Source: an uncultured delta proteobacterium
Lineage (GTDB): Bacteria; Myxococcota_A; Polyangia; Polyangiales; Polyangiaceae
Direction of reading: 5' to 3'
Assembly: GCA_903892415.1 (NCBI GenBank)
Contig: CAITIQ010000431.1
Span: 1-64,000, forward strand
DNA: 64,000 nucleotides
The notes beneath the pieces were generated by a model, which saw nothing but the letters and a program-made list of their open reading frames with translations, was not told the DNA's origin and made no database searches. The translations under genes were made by a program, and so were the position numbers. Position 1 is the first letter of the stretch, and each line of letters starts with the position of its first letter. Positions 16,958 through 25,505 of this stretch are shown here, in pieces.

Positions 16958-18234
16958 GCGGCTCGACTCATCTTCTGCATGCGGCTTAGTGGAAGTCTGA
17001 CGATGAACGTGGTTCCGACGCCCAGCTCGGTCTCGAACGTCAGCTGGCCACCGTGGCGCATCTCAACCATCGTGTGGGCGAGCGCGAGCCCCTGTCCGGT
17101 GCCTTTGCCGAGGGGCTTGGTGGTAAAAAACGGTTCAAAGATACGAGACCGTACCGCTTCGGGGACGCCCGCGCCGTTGTCGGTGACCCGGACGCAGACA
17201 CCGCCAGGCTCCACTCGGCTCGTGATCGAGATCAGGCCCGGTGATTCGAGTTGCCGGTCGGCGATCGCGTGCGCCGCATTGACGATCAGGTTCAGGAACA
17301 CCTGATTGAGCTCGCCGAGGTTGCACTCGACGGACGGCAAATCCTCGAGGTCGAGCTTGAGCGACGCGACCTGCTTGTACTCGCCCGTCGCGACGATCGC
17401 AGCGTCTCGAATCGCCGAGTTGACGTCGGAGGGAGCGCACACGTCGCCATCGGGGTGCGCAAAGGCGCGCAAGGCGCGCACGATTTCCGCGACGCGGCCA
17501 ACGCCACGCAGGGTTCGCTCGGCCGCTGCCGGGGCTTCTGCAAACAGGAAGTCGACGTCGGCGGTGTTGTCGATGGAGGCGATGGCGCGTTCATCAGCGG
17601 CGCTCAGAAGACCTCGAGAGCGGAGGGCATCGAAGAGCTCACTGCGGGCAGTCCAGCCAGTCGCCAAGTCGTCCACGCACTCCTTGAGGAACCTCACGCC
17701 ATCACTGATGAACTGGATCGGCGTATTGACTTCATGCGCGACGCCCGCGGCGAGCTGCCCCACAGCCTCGAGCTTCTGAGCGTTTTGCAGCTGGCCCTCC
17801 AAGCGCTTCTTCTCCGACAGATCGACGCAATTGACGATCAGCTGAAGGTCGGGACCGGAGCCCGTGGTCGTTGCACCAAACATCACCGGCAGGTAAGAAC
17901 CGTCTCCGCGGCAGAGCCTGGTTTCGACGCGCAGCTGCGGGGCGAGGTCCTCGAACTGAAGGTCCGGGAATATATACGCAAACTCGATCGGTGGCGGCTC
18001 ATCACCAACGCCGACCAGGGTAAAGGCCGCCTCGTTGGCCCTCTCGATCCGACCGCGAAAGTTGAAAACCCAAACCGCGCTCGACATCGACTCGAACACG
18101 CGGTTCAGAAAGCTGCGGTCCTTCTCGATTACGGCGTTGGCATCGTAGATTTCACGCGTCTTGTCCTCGATCAGCTGTTCGAGGATCGCGACCTTTCGCT
18201 CAGCGCGCTCCAGCCGACGGGCGTTGACGTCCAT
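16954..18234 (-). CDS. Soluble PAS histidine kinase of the H-NOX operon
   Basis: 426 residues with no transmembrane segment. An N-terminal coiled coil (residues 5-45) leads to a PAS domain (SSAVWVFNFRGRIERANEAA). Then comes a HisKA helix pair with QLAAGVAHEVNTPIQF (His167), and an ATPase domain with the N-box FLNLIVNAAHAI (315-323), TDNGAGVPE (G1), FFTTKPLGKGTG and QGLALAHTMV. Complete, so likely an active cytoplasmic kinase. The start overlaps the H-NOX stop by one base (TAATG). In known systems the H-NOX protein binds such a partner and alters its autophosphorylation when NO binds heme. Three receivers follow, implying branched phosphotransfer. Confidence 0.92.
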   Translation of the reverse strand: MDVNARRLERAERKVAILEQLIEDKTREIYDANAVIEKDRSFLNRVFESMSSAVWVFNFRGRIERANEAAFTLVGVGDEPPPIEFAYIFPDLQFEDLAPQLRVETRLCRGDGSYLPVMFGATTTGSGPDLQLIVNCVDLSEKKRLEGQLQNAQKLEAVGQLAAGVAHEVNTPIQFISDGVRFLKECVDDLATGWTARSELFDALRSRGLLSAADERAIASIDNTADVDFLFAEAPAAAERTLRGVGRVAEIVRALRAFAHPDGDVCAPSDVNSAIRDAAIVATGEYKQVASLKLDLEDLPSVECNLGELNQVFLNLIVNAAHAIADRQLESPGLISITSRVEPGGVCVRVTDNGAGVPEAVRSRIFEPFFTTKPLGKGTGQGLALAHTMVEMRHGGQLTFETELGVGTTFIVRLPLSRMQKMSRAA

Positions 18235-18803
18235 TATCCAGCGACTCCAGCCGAGTTGGGTGGAGCTGCGAAGTCGAGATCAAAGACCCAGCGCGTGTCA
18301 TCCGCCGTGCGGTCCGCCACGCTGATCTGACAGGGCGTTTTGAAGTGATCGCTAACCCCCTCGATCAGGCCGTACGCCAGCTCGCCGAGGCCGCGCTTCG
18401 ACGCGTACACCAGACGAAGGCGATCGGGACCCGAGTCGATGGCGTCGATCTCCGGCGGTGTTGCAGCCGGGTACAACTTCTTCACATCGCGGTGAACGAT
18501 GTCACCGAGCGTCAAGAGGAATGGCTTCGGGTGAGAGAAACCAGCCACAAACTGCGGAGTGGCTGCGCTCAACTCCGCGAAGGCAAAACGACCAAAGGTC
18601 CGCAAGGCGGCCGGGAGAGGCAACTCGTAGCGCGCACAAATGTTGGCCACGAGGGCAAACATGTCCGCGTCAGGGTAGTCACCGGGACCGACGAAGGGGT
18701 CTTTGGTGATGAGCTCGGTGGTGTCGAGCACGTCCTCCCACACCTCGCCGCCCCAGGTTTGCTGAACGAACCGCTCGAAGATATTGAAGACGATGCCCTT
18801 CAT
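18234..18803 (-). CDS. hnoX: H-NOX heme nitric-oxide sensor
   Basis: 189 residues, the normal length of a stand-alone H-NOX. The start MKGIVFNIFERFVQQ is typical. The proximal heme ligand His104 sits in GDIVHRDVKKLYPAATPP, and the propionate-binding Y-x-S-x-R motif is intact (Tyr133, Ser135, Arg137). Aligning by eye to the Thermoanaerobacter protein, its distal-pocket Tyr140 corresponds to Leu142 here. Lack of a distal Tyr is associated with NO-selective proteins that do not bind O2. It is the first gene of a five-gene operon with a kinase and three response regulators, so NO signalling is the expected role. Confidence 0.93.
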   Translation of the reverse strand: MKGIVFNIFERFVQQTWGGEVWEDVLDTTELITKDPFVGPGDYPDADMFALVANICARYELPLPAALRTFGRFAFAELSAATPQFVAGFSHPKPFLLTLGDIVHRDVKKLYPAATPPEIDAIDSGPDRLRLVYASKRGLGELAYGLIEGVSDHFKTPCQISVADRTADDTRWVFDLDFAAPPNSAGVAG

Positions 18804-18877
18804 ACATCAGCGAGAACGGTCACTCGCAGCACAACTTAATGACTCGCACGCTTAGCGCGGACGGGGTGAGCACACTG

Positions 18878-20116
18878 TCAGAGTTCCTCTTGATACTCGG
18901 CAAGCTCAGGGTACCGATCCTGCGCCCCGGTAAGCCGGTCGGCGCGTGAGGGCTGACAGTGAAGCGTCTCCTCGTAGGTAGCGCTCGTCAGGTCATTGAC
19001 GATGGTCCAGCCACGCTCGGCTTCGATGTAGCTCGGGTCGCAATCAAAGAGAGCATCGGCAAACTCGAGGCCGCAGACCTGGTTCGCCTTACCGATGGCC
19101 ACTAGATCCTCGCCTGCGTCGTTTACGATTTCGCAAAGGCTCGCGAAGGCTAGATGCCCCGCCGGGCTCAGGCCAGCCAAGCGCTTGGGTGCCGGGGAAG
19201 ACGCGTAACCCTCCTGCTGCGCGCTGAACTCGACGACTTGGTCCTCCTTCGCGCCGAAGACCAGCGTGCTCTTGAGCGCGGCCCCCGCGGTGACTCCGCC
19301 GGCAGCCATCGGGATCAGCACCTGCGCGGCTTCCCCTTGCTGCTCAATCGCACCTCCGCCCGCCGAATGGCCGCTCATACCGATGCGGGTGCCGTCCACG
19401 ATTGCGCCCAAATCCCCGAGCCCGACGCCACTCTTCACTGCCGCGACGATGGCGGCCAAGTCCCCATCGAGGTCTCGCTCCACCTGGCCTGCGCCACAGA
19501 GACCGCCGAGCAAATCCTTGAGGTAAAGGCCGGGATGATCGGCGGCCAACACGACGAAGCCTCGACTCGCCCAATGGCTCGTTAGCTCCAATGACTGGGA
19601 ACGAAAGCCCGCCGTGCCGTGAACAAAAACAATCACCGGGTAGGGACCGTGCGCGTCATCAACGGGCAAGTCTGCAAAACAGTTACAAACCTGCCGCGGC
19701 CGGTCCGCGTCGGAGATCTTCTCGGCCTCCCCGGCGGGCAAAAAGTCACGAATGTCGTACTCCACCGCCGAGGCGCCCGTCTCGCTGCCGAGCTTGGCCG
19801 GATACCACGCTTCGACCACCAAGCCGCCGATGTTGAGCGTCCTTGCTCCTACTGGCCACGGTCCGGGGAGCGACGTATCCGCGTCCGACTCGAGCAGCGT
19901 GGTGCCCTCACAGCCTTGCACTTCCGCCGGACCAGCTCCGCTTCCGCCTGCACCGCTGCCGCCAGAACCTCCAGAACCGCTGTCATCACCGCAGCCGGCC
20001 AGCGCAGCGCCCAGCGCGAGCAAGCCCAGACGTGACAAGCCCAGTAGGCGCAAACGGCCGAGCGAAACGGGAAAGGTGGGTGCGGAGACGCCGGGCGGAG
20101 CAGCAAGGAAGGGCAT
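18878..20116 (-). CDS. Alpha/beta-hydrolase lipoprotein, PAF-AH/dienelactone-like
   Basis: 412 residues with an N-terminal lipoprotein signal ending LGAALAGC and a Gly/Ser tether. Catalytic core: VIVFVHGTAGFR (oxyanion), FVVLAADHPG, IGMSGHSAGG (Ser nucleophile in GHSAGG), LVFGAKEDQVV (candidate Asp), and SPAGHLAFASLCE (candidate His). The pattern fits the PAF-acetylhydrolase/cutinase-like branch of lipases and esterases. Several Cys residues suggest disulfides, consistent with export. It stands alone, divergent from the metalloprotease gene. Substrate unknown. The long N-terminus before the signal leaves the start slightly uncertain. Confidence 0.85.
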   Translation of the reverse strand: MPFLAAPPGVSAPTFPVSLGRLRLLGLSRLGLLALGAALAGCGDDSGSGGSGGSGAGGSGAGPAEVQGCEGTTLLESDADTSLPGPWPVGARTLNIGGLVVEAWYPAKLGSETGASAVEYDIRDFLPAGEAEKISDADRPRQVCNCFADLPVDDAHGPYPVIVFVHGTAGFRSQSLELTSHWASRGFVVLAADHPGLYLKDLLGGLCGAGQVERDLDGDLAAIVAAVKSGVGLGDLGAIVDGTRIGMSGHSAGGGAIEQQGEAAQVLIPMAAGGVTAGAALKSTLVFGAKEDQVVEFSAQQEGYASSPAPKRLAGLSPAGHLAFASLCEIVNDAGEDLVAIGKANQVCGLEFADALFDCDPSYIEAERGWTIVNDLTSATYEETLHCQPSRADRLTGAQDRYPELAEYQEEL

Positions 20117-20264
20117 GCTTCAGCTGTACTGGACGTCGCAAAACTCTTCAACCGGCCCGAAGATCCGCCGGCCGCACTGCGTCAAGCCACCTCAACGTAG
20201 ATCAAAAGGGTGGGCGGGCCGCTGCCGGGATTGCCCCGGCTTCCCAGCGATGTAACGAAACGTC

Positions 20265-23165
20265 ATGCGGAAATCCCAGCTCGCAGGTTCGGCGTTCGCG
20301 CTCGTCCTTGGTCTTTCGGCGTCGCCGGGCCACGCCATTCAGCCGCAGGCGGAGGTAGATACGCGCCCGGCGATCGAGCTGTACCAAGCGAGCGCCGGGA
20401 GTCCGCGCTCCGCGGCCTCCCGCGGCACCATCGATTGGGACCAGCCGCCGGGGCGCTTGGTCGAGCCGTTCCGTTTGTTTCGCGCAGAGTTCGGCGAGGG
20501 CTGGCGGGCGGGCTTCGACCGCGTTCGTCGCGTACCCAGCCGCCTTTTCGGGCCTGGCGTGCACGTGCCGAACGCGGTGAGCGACGGCGACGTTGCTGTC
20601 GCGCACGCACGCAACGTGCTTGAGCGTCACATGGCGCTGCTTTCGCCCGGCGCCAAACCCAGCGACTTCGAGCTCGTCGCCAATGATCTAGACGCCGGTA
20701 TCCGCAGCATCGGTTTCCGGCAGACCAAGAACGGACGAACCGTGAGCGGCGGGCAGGTAAGCTTTCGCTACAAGAACGATCGGCTGTACGTGATCGGCAG
20801 CGAAGCCTACGCGCACGTCCCGGATCTTTCGTCGGCGCCGGTCGTCTCGGCAGACGAGGCGAAGAAGGCCGCTCTTTCGTGGGTCACCAGCGATTTCGGC
20901 TCTTCGGTCGCAGGCGAACCGAGCGCCGAGTTGATTGTCCCGTATCGCGATGCACGCGGTGCTCTGCGCTTCGCGCGGGCCGTTTTGGTCGAGGTCAGCA
21001 CCAGTGAAATCACCGGGAAGTACAGCGTCGCGGTGGACCTGATTTCGGGGCAGCCGGTGCTCCGCCGGTCGCTCTTGCACTTCGCCTCGGCGCCGGTGCT
21101 CTTCCGCGTCCCGCTGCGTTCTCCGACCTTCGGCGAACGCATTGATCTTCCCGCCGTGCTGGCCAACGTGAACGTTGAAGGCGCCAGCGCGCAGACCAAC
21201 GTCAACGGCACCGTCACCTGGGCTACCGGCCCGAGCACCGAGGTGGAACTCTTTCTCACCGGCCCGCGGGTTCGCATCTTCAACGACGCCGGCGCTGAAG
21301 CAACTTTGCTCACGACCTTGAACGACGCCTCGCCCTTCGTTTGGGACGAGAGCCAAGACCCCGCGTTGGACGCCCAGCTGACGACCTTCATCCACGCCGA
21401 GCGCGTGCGCACCTTTGCCAAAGGCTTCGCACCGAATCTCGGCTTTCTCAACAATCAGATCAGCGCCACCGTCAACATTGCCGAGCAGTGCAACGCCTTC
21501 TCCGACGGCACGACCATCAATTTTTACTCGTTGGGCGGCGGCTGCGAGAACACCGGCCGCATCGCCGACGTCGTCTATCACGAGTACGGCCACTCGATTC
21601 ACGCTCACGCCATCATCGAGGGCGTGGGTGCCTTCGATGGGGCGTTGTCGGAAGGCATCTCGGACTATCTCGCCGCGACCATCACCGGAGACCCGGCGAC
21701 CGCACGCGGCTTCTTCCTCAATAGCTCCCCGCTGCGCCATCTGGATCCCAACGGGCAGGAGAACCGCTGGCCGGAGGATCTGGTCGGCGAGGTTCACGAA
21801 GACGGCCTGGTGATCGGGCAGGCGCTTTGGGACTTGCGTAAGAACCTGATCGATTCGCTCGGCGCAAGCGAGGGCGCAGCGACCAGCGATGAGCTTCACT
21901 ACCAGGCGATTCGTCGCGCGACCGACATCCCCACCATGTACGTGGAGGTCCTGGCAGCCGACGATGACGACGGGGACGTGACCAACGGCACCCCGAACGT
22001 TTGTGCGATCAACGAGGCCTTCAATCGACACGGCCTGCAAGCCATTGGCACCAAGACCTCGTCGCTCGGCGCCACTGGCGTCTCCGAGCAAGGCTTCGAG
22101 GTCGCGGTGGAGCTGACCGGCCTGTTCCCCGAGTGCCCCGGAGAGTCGATCGTCGGCGGTACGCTCAGCTTCCGGGATCGCGCGGGCAGCGCACTCGAGG
22201 GCAGCGAAGCGATGACGTTGAGCGGCACCAAGCTGGTCGGGATGTTGCCTTCCGTCCCCGAAAATACCGTGTTGAAGTATCGCGTCGAGGTAGAGCTGGA
22301 AGACCGCACCCTCGCCTTCCCCGACAACGCCGCCGACCCCGAATACGAGATGTTCGTCGGTACGGTCGTGCCACTTTATTGCACCACCTTCGAGACCGAT
22401 CCGGCCGATGACGGCTGGGTGCACGGCTTGCTCGAGGGTGAAGACATCGAAGGCGCTGATGATTGGGTTTGGGCCGAGCCGAACGGGACGATCATCAATG
22501 GTGACCCTCCCCTCGCCTACTCCGGGGATAAGGCCTTCGGCAACGACCTCTCGGTGGAGTCGAACTACAACGGGCTCTACCAACCCGAAAAAACCAACTT
22601 CGCCTCGAGCCCGGTGGTTGACCTTCAGGGCTACACCAACATCCATCTCCAATATCGGCGCTGGCTGAACGTTGAAGACGGTCACTTTGATCAGGCGCAA
22701 ATTCTGGTTGGAGAAGAGCCGGTTTGGCAGAACCTCGATAGCGAGGACGGCAGCGACTCGAACACGCATCACCGCGATAAGGAGTGGCGCTTTCAGGACG
22801 TGGATCTGAGTGAAAAGCTGGCCGGCCTAAGCAGTGGGCAGGTGCACTTCGTCCTCAGCAGCGACCAAGGCCTCGAGATGGGCGGTTGGACGATCGATGA
22901 CGTGTGCCTGGTAGCGCTCGAAGGTCCGCCCGTCGATCCTTGCGCGGCAACCGGCGCTGGCGGCGGCTGTGAAGGTGGTAGCGGAAGTGGAGCCGGCGAC
23001 TCGGGCGGCAGCTCCAGCGGTAGCGGCGCTGGCGGCGAGAACCAGGACGAGGACAGCGGTTGCGACTGCCGCAGCAGCACGAGCCAATCGAACGATCGCG
23101 GATGGATGGCGCTCGCGGCCATCGGTTTGGCGACAATGGTCCGCCGGCGTCGGCGTTCGAGCTAA
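20265..23165 (+). CDS. M36-type metalloprotease with MYXO-CTERM tail
   Basis: 966 residues. A Sec signal (MRKSQLAGSAFALVLGLSA...GHA) is followed by a propeptide with an FTP/PepSY-like region to about 260. The zinc site is VVYHEYGHSIHAHA (HExxH at about residue 440) with the third ligand in GALSEGISDYLAAT, the fungalysin-type (M36) arrangement. After about 600 come a beta-sandwich and a MAM/jelly-roll-like segment (CTTFETDPADDGWVHGLLEG, GGWTIDDVCL). The end is a Gly/Ser linker, CDCRSSTSQ, a hydrophobic segment and RRRRRS, the MYXO-CTERM plan. Secreted or surface-anchored peptidase, a plausible predation or nutrition enzyme. Its 3' end overlaps the convergent kinase gene by 4 bases. Confidence 0.92.
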   Translation: MRKSQLAGSAFALVLGLSASPGHAIQPQAEVDTRPAIELYQASAGSPRSAASRGTIDWDQPPGRLVEPFRLFRAEFGEGWRAGFDRVRRVPSRLFGPGVHVPNAVSDGDVAVAHARNVLERHMALLSPGAKPSDFELVANDLDAGIRSIGFRQTKNGRTVSGGQVSFRYKNDRLYVIGSEAYAHVPDLSSAPVVSADEAKKAALSWVTSDFGSSVAGEPSAELIVPYRDARGALRFARAVLVEVSTSEITGKYSVAVDLISGQPVLRRSLLHFASAPVLFRVPLRSPTFGERIDLPAVLANVNVEGASAQTNVNGTVTWATGPSTEVELFLTGPRVRIFNDAGAEATLLTTLNDASPFVWDESQDPALDAQLTTFIHAERVRTFAKGFAPNLGFLNNQISATVNIAEQCNAFSDGTTINFYSLGGGCENTGRIADVVYHEYGHSIHAHAIIEGVGAFDGALSEGISDYLAATITGDPATARGFFLNSSPLRHLDPNGQENRWPEDLVGEVHEDGLVIGQALWDLRKNLIDSLGASEGAATSDELHYQAIRRATDIPTMYVEVLAADDDDGDVTNGTPNVCAINEAFNRHGLQAIGTKTSSLGATGVSEQGFEVAVELTGLFPECPGESIVGGTLSFRDRAGSALEGSEAMTLSGTKLVGMLPSVPENTVLKYRVEVELEDRTLAFPDNAADPEYEMFVGTVVPLYCTTFETDPADDGWVHGLLEGEDIEGADDWVWAEPNGTIINGDPPLAYSGDKAFGNDLSVESNYNGLYQPEKTNFASSPVVDLQGYTNIHLQYRRWLNVEDGHFDQAQILVGEEPVWQNLDSEDGSDSNTHHRDKEWRFQDVDLSEKLAGLSSGQVHFVLSSDQGLEMGGWTIDDVCLVALEGPPVDPCAATGAGGGCEGGSGSGAGDSGGSSSGSGAGGENQDEDSGCDCRSSTSQSNDRGWMALAAIGLATMVRRRRRSS

Positions 23166-25030
23166 CGCGCCTCGGCGCAGAGGCCGCTGACAGCCCGTGT
23201 AGCGCTCGCGCGAAACGGGCTGTTGCTTTCGCAGCGCGCGAAGGCTCGCTGCGCCAACACACAATCGCCGCTTACAGCCCTGAAGATGGCCGTCTGACAA
23301 GGGCTCGCTGCCTTCGGCGCGGAGGAAGCGGGCATCGCGCTGCTCGCGCTGGGCGGCGCTAGGATCGGAGCGGAGCCGCGGGCCGGCAGGTTGACCGGCG
23401 CGCCCGGGAGCGGCGCACTCGTCGGCATTGATGCAGCGGCCGAAGCGGAAGGAGGAGCCTTGCGCTTCTGCTCCGACTTGGCCGCCGGACGAAGCCAGAA
23501 AAGCCACAAGCCAGCGCTGGCCAAGGCCCCGAGCAAAATCAGCCCAAGCGCGACCCACAGGATCGAACGCGAGCCGCGCACCTCCTTCATGATCGCCGTT
23601 GGATCGCGCACCGTCGGCGGCATCAGATCCGGCATCGTCAAGCGGCCTCGCGGCGGAGGCGGCTCGCTTGCCGCCATCACCAAGGTGCCTTTGCCCGACC
23701 TCACCGCTCGCGTGGAGCTCGAGGCGGAACCGGGCTGGCTCTCCGAATGGAACGCCGACAGATCCGGCTGACTCACCTCATGAAAGGAGATCTGCGGTGC
23801 GCTGGCCATGCCATTGGCGGAGGAGAAGACTGGCAGCTCCGGCTGCGCGGGACCGAGACCCGGCGCGTACGACGACGATGCTTCGGCGTAGAGCCCTGGC
23901 GCTTCGATCGTCTCGGCGCTGCGTGGGACTTTCACCTCGGTCGGTGGCCCCTCTTCATCCTCCGAGGGCTCACGAACGCGGGTCCCGACGTCATCGCTGT
24001 CTGGCCCCACCGAACTGCGCGAGTTCGCTCGCGGCGGCAGCGGGATCTGCGAGGGGCTGAGCGGCATCATCGACGAGGCGCGCCCCGGCAACAGCGAGCC
24101 GACGCCGATCGTCAGCTGCGAGTAGAAGTCGCGCATGCTGGCTGGCCGAGCGTGCAGGTCTTTCGACAGCGCGCGATGAATCGCCGCTGCCATCGTCTTC
24201 GGGATCGAAACCCCGTGAGACTCGATCGGCGTAGGTTGAACGCCCATGTGCAGGGCTGCCCATTCGATCGGATCATTGGCGTTGAAAGGCAGCTGGCCGG
24301 TGAGCAGCTGGTAGGCGACGACGCCGAGCGAGTAGATGTCGCTCTTCGCGTCGATGTCCTGCATCGTGAACTGCTCCGGGCTCATGTACGGCGGAGAACC
24401 GAGCACGACGCCGAGCGGCGTCAGCTTGGGATCGCGACCGCCGGTGCGCTTGGCGATGCCGAAATCGAGCACCTTGACGAAGTCCGGTGCTCCTCCGGGC
24501 GAGGTGATGATGATGTTGTCCGGCTTGAGATCGCGATGGATGATGCCGCGGTCGTGCGCCTCTTGGAGGGAGCCGCAGATCTGACCCAAGATCAGATCCA
24601 CTCGCTCAGGAAACAGCGGGCCGTTCTTCAGGATCTGAGCGAGCGACTGGCCGCTCAAAAACTCCATGGCGATGAACAGATCCCCGTCGTCGGTCTGCCC
24701 GAAGTCGAAGAACTTGATGGTGTTGGGGTGCTCGAGCTCAGCGACCGTGCGGCACTCGCGCTCGAACCGCTTCGAGTCCTGATCGCGCGCCGAGATATCG
24801 GAGAGCAGGACCTTGATCGCGATCTTGCGGCTGACTCCGCCCAGGACCTGCTCGGCCAAATAGACCCGGCCCATACCGCCCTCGGCGATCAGGCTGTTGA
24901 TCTTGTAGCGACCCCCAACGGTCTGCCCGAGCAACAGATCTTGGCCAAGCACGAACAAGGCTGCTCCACACGTTGGGCAGTACTTGACGTCGCGGAGGTC
25001 GAAGAGATCCTTGCAGGCGGGGCAGCGCAT
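23162..25030 (-). CDS. Membrane Ser/Thr protein kinase with zinc-ribbon N-terminus
   Basis: 622 residues. An N-terminal zinc ribbon (MRCPACKDLF, YCPTCGAAL) precedes a complete Hanks-type kinase domain at about 35-300: IAEGGMGRVYLAEQ, IAIKVLL, RGIIHRDLKPDNI, VLDFGIAKR, SPPYMSPEQF and KSDIYSLGVVAYQLLTG. A long Ser/Pro-rich linker leads to one transmembrane helix near 490-515 (LWVALGLILLGALASAGLW) and an Ala/Pro-rich outer part ending with several Cys residues. It probably senses across the inner membrane and phosphorylates cytoplasmic targets. Zinc-ribbon kinases of this layout are frequent in myxobacteria. It follows the TonB-receptor genes on the same strand, but 93 bp away. Confidence 0.93.
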   Translation of the reverse strand: MRCPACKDLFDLRDVKYCPTCGAALFVLGQDLLLGQTVGGRYKINSLIAEGGMGRVYLAEQVLGGVSRKIAIKVLLSDISARDQDSKRFERECRTVAELEHPNTIKFFDFGQTDDGDLFIAMEFLSGQSLAQILKNGPLFPERVDLILGQICGSLQEAHDRGIIHRDLKPDNIIITSPGGAPDFVKVLDFGIAKRTGGRDPKLTPLGVVLGSPPYMSPEQFTMQDIDAKSDIYSLGVVAYQLLTGQLPFNANDPIEWAALHMGVQPTPIESHGVSIPKTMAAAIHRALSKDLHARPASMRDFYSQLTIGVGSLLPGRASSMMPLSPSQIPLPPRANSRSSVGPDSDDVGTRVREPSEDEEGPPTEVKVPRSAETIEAPGLYAEASSSYAPGLGPAQPELPVFSSANGMASAPQISFHEVSQPDLSAFHSESQPGSASSSTRAVRSGKGTLVMAASEPPPPRGRLTMPDLMPPTVRDPTAIMKEVRGSRSILWVALGLILLGALASAGLWLFWLRPAAKSEQKRKAPPSASAAASMPTSAPLPGAPVNLPARGSAPILAPPSASSAMPASSAPKAASPCQTAIFRAVSGDCVLAQRAFARCESNSPFRASATRAVSGLCAEAR

Positions 25031-25123
25031 CAGTGCCTCGAGATAGGGTAGCCCAAGGACGCCAAACGGACGGTGGTTGTTCCCGTAGAAGTGGCAAGCT
25101 GGCTTGCTGCCGCTCGCAAGACT

Positions 25124-25432
25124 TTACTTGGCGGGCGCAGCGGCCGGCTTCTGCGGCTTCTTTTGGATCTTCGAAGCGTCCCCAGCCTTCATCTCGTGCG
25201 GCTTGCCGGGACCCACCAGCTGACGAATCGGAATGCCGTTGTCTTCCCAAGCGACGTCGGTCTGGCCCGGCGGTTGAGCCTGCGACGGTGTTAGCCCGAC
25301 GAAGCCGTCATCCTCTTCTTCCGTTTCATCGGCAGAAGACCGCGCAGCCCCAGCGGCTCCCCCTCGCGCGAGAGATGAACAACCGGTGAGCACCAGGCTG
25401 GCCAAAAGCGCGACCGAGAAGAGCTGCTTCAT
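25124..25432 (-). CDS. Small lipoprotein
   Basis: 102 residues from the ATG at 25432, which opens a clear lipoprotein signal (MKQLFSVALLASLVLTGC). The mature part is Ala/Gly-rich, then acidic (DETEEEDD), then a short ordered-looking part (DVAWEDNGIPIRQLVGPGKPHEM) and a Lys/Pro/Ala tail (KKPQKPAAAPAK) that could touch peptidoglycan or an acidic partner. No known family recognised. It lies 73 bp downstream of the TonB-receptor gene, so co-transcription is likely and a helper role is possible. Confidence 0.75.
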   Translation of the reverse strand: MKQLFSVALLASLVLTGCSSLARGGAAGAARSSADETEEEDDGFVGLTPSQAQPPGQTDVAWEDNGIPIRQLVGPGKPHEMKAGDASKIQKKPQKPAAAPAK

Positions 25433-25505
25433 GGGCCCACGGCCTAGCACTGACCGGCCGGCGCGGGTAGGACAATCAGCGACATCGCGCGCTTCTTCAG
25501 TGAAC

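Noticed and set aside
17251..18330. 359-residue open frame on the plus strand
   Set aside because: Antisense to the histidine kinase with intact H, N and G boxes.
20688..22772. 694-residue open frame on the minus strand
   Set aside because: It lies entirely antisense to the metalloprotease gene, whose HExxH site, signal peptide and sorting tail are clear. Long antisense frames are expected at this GC content.
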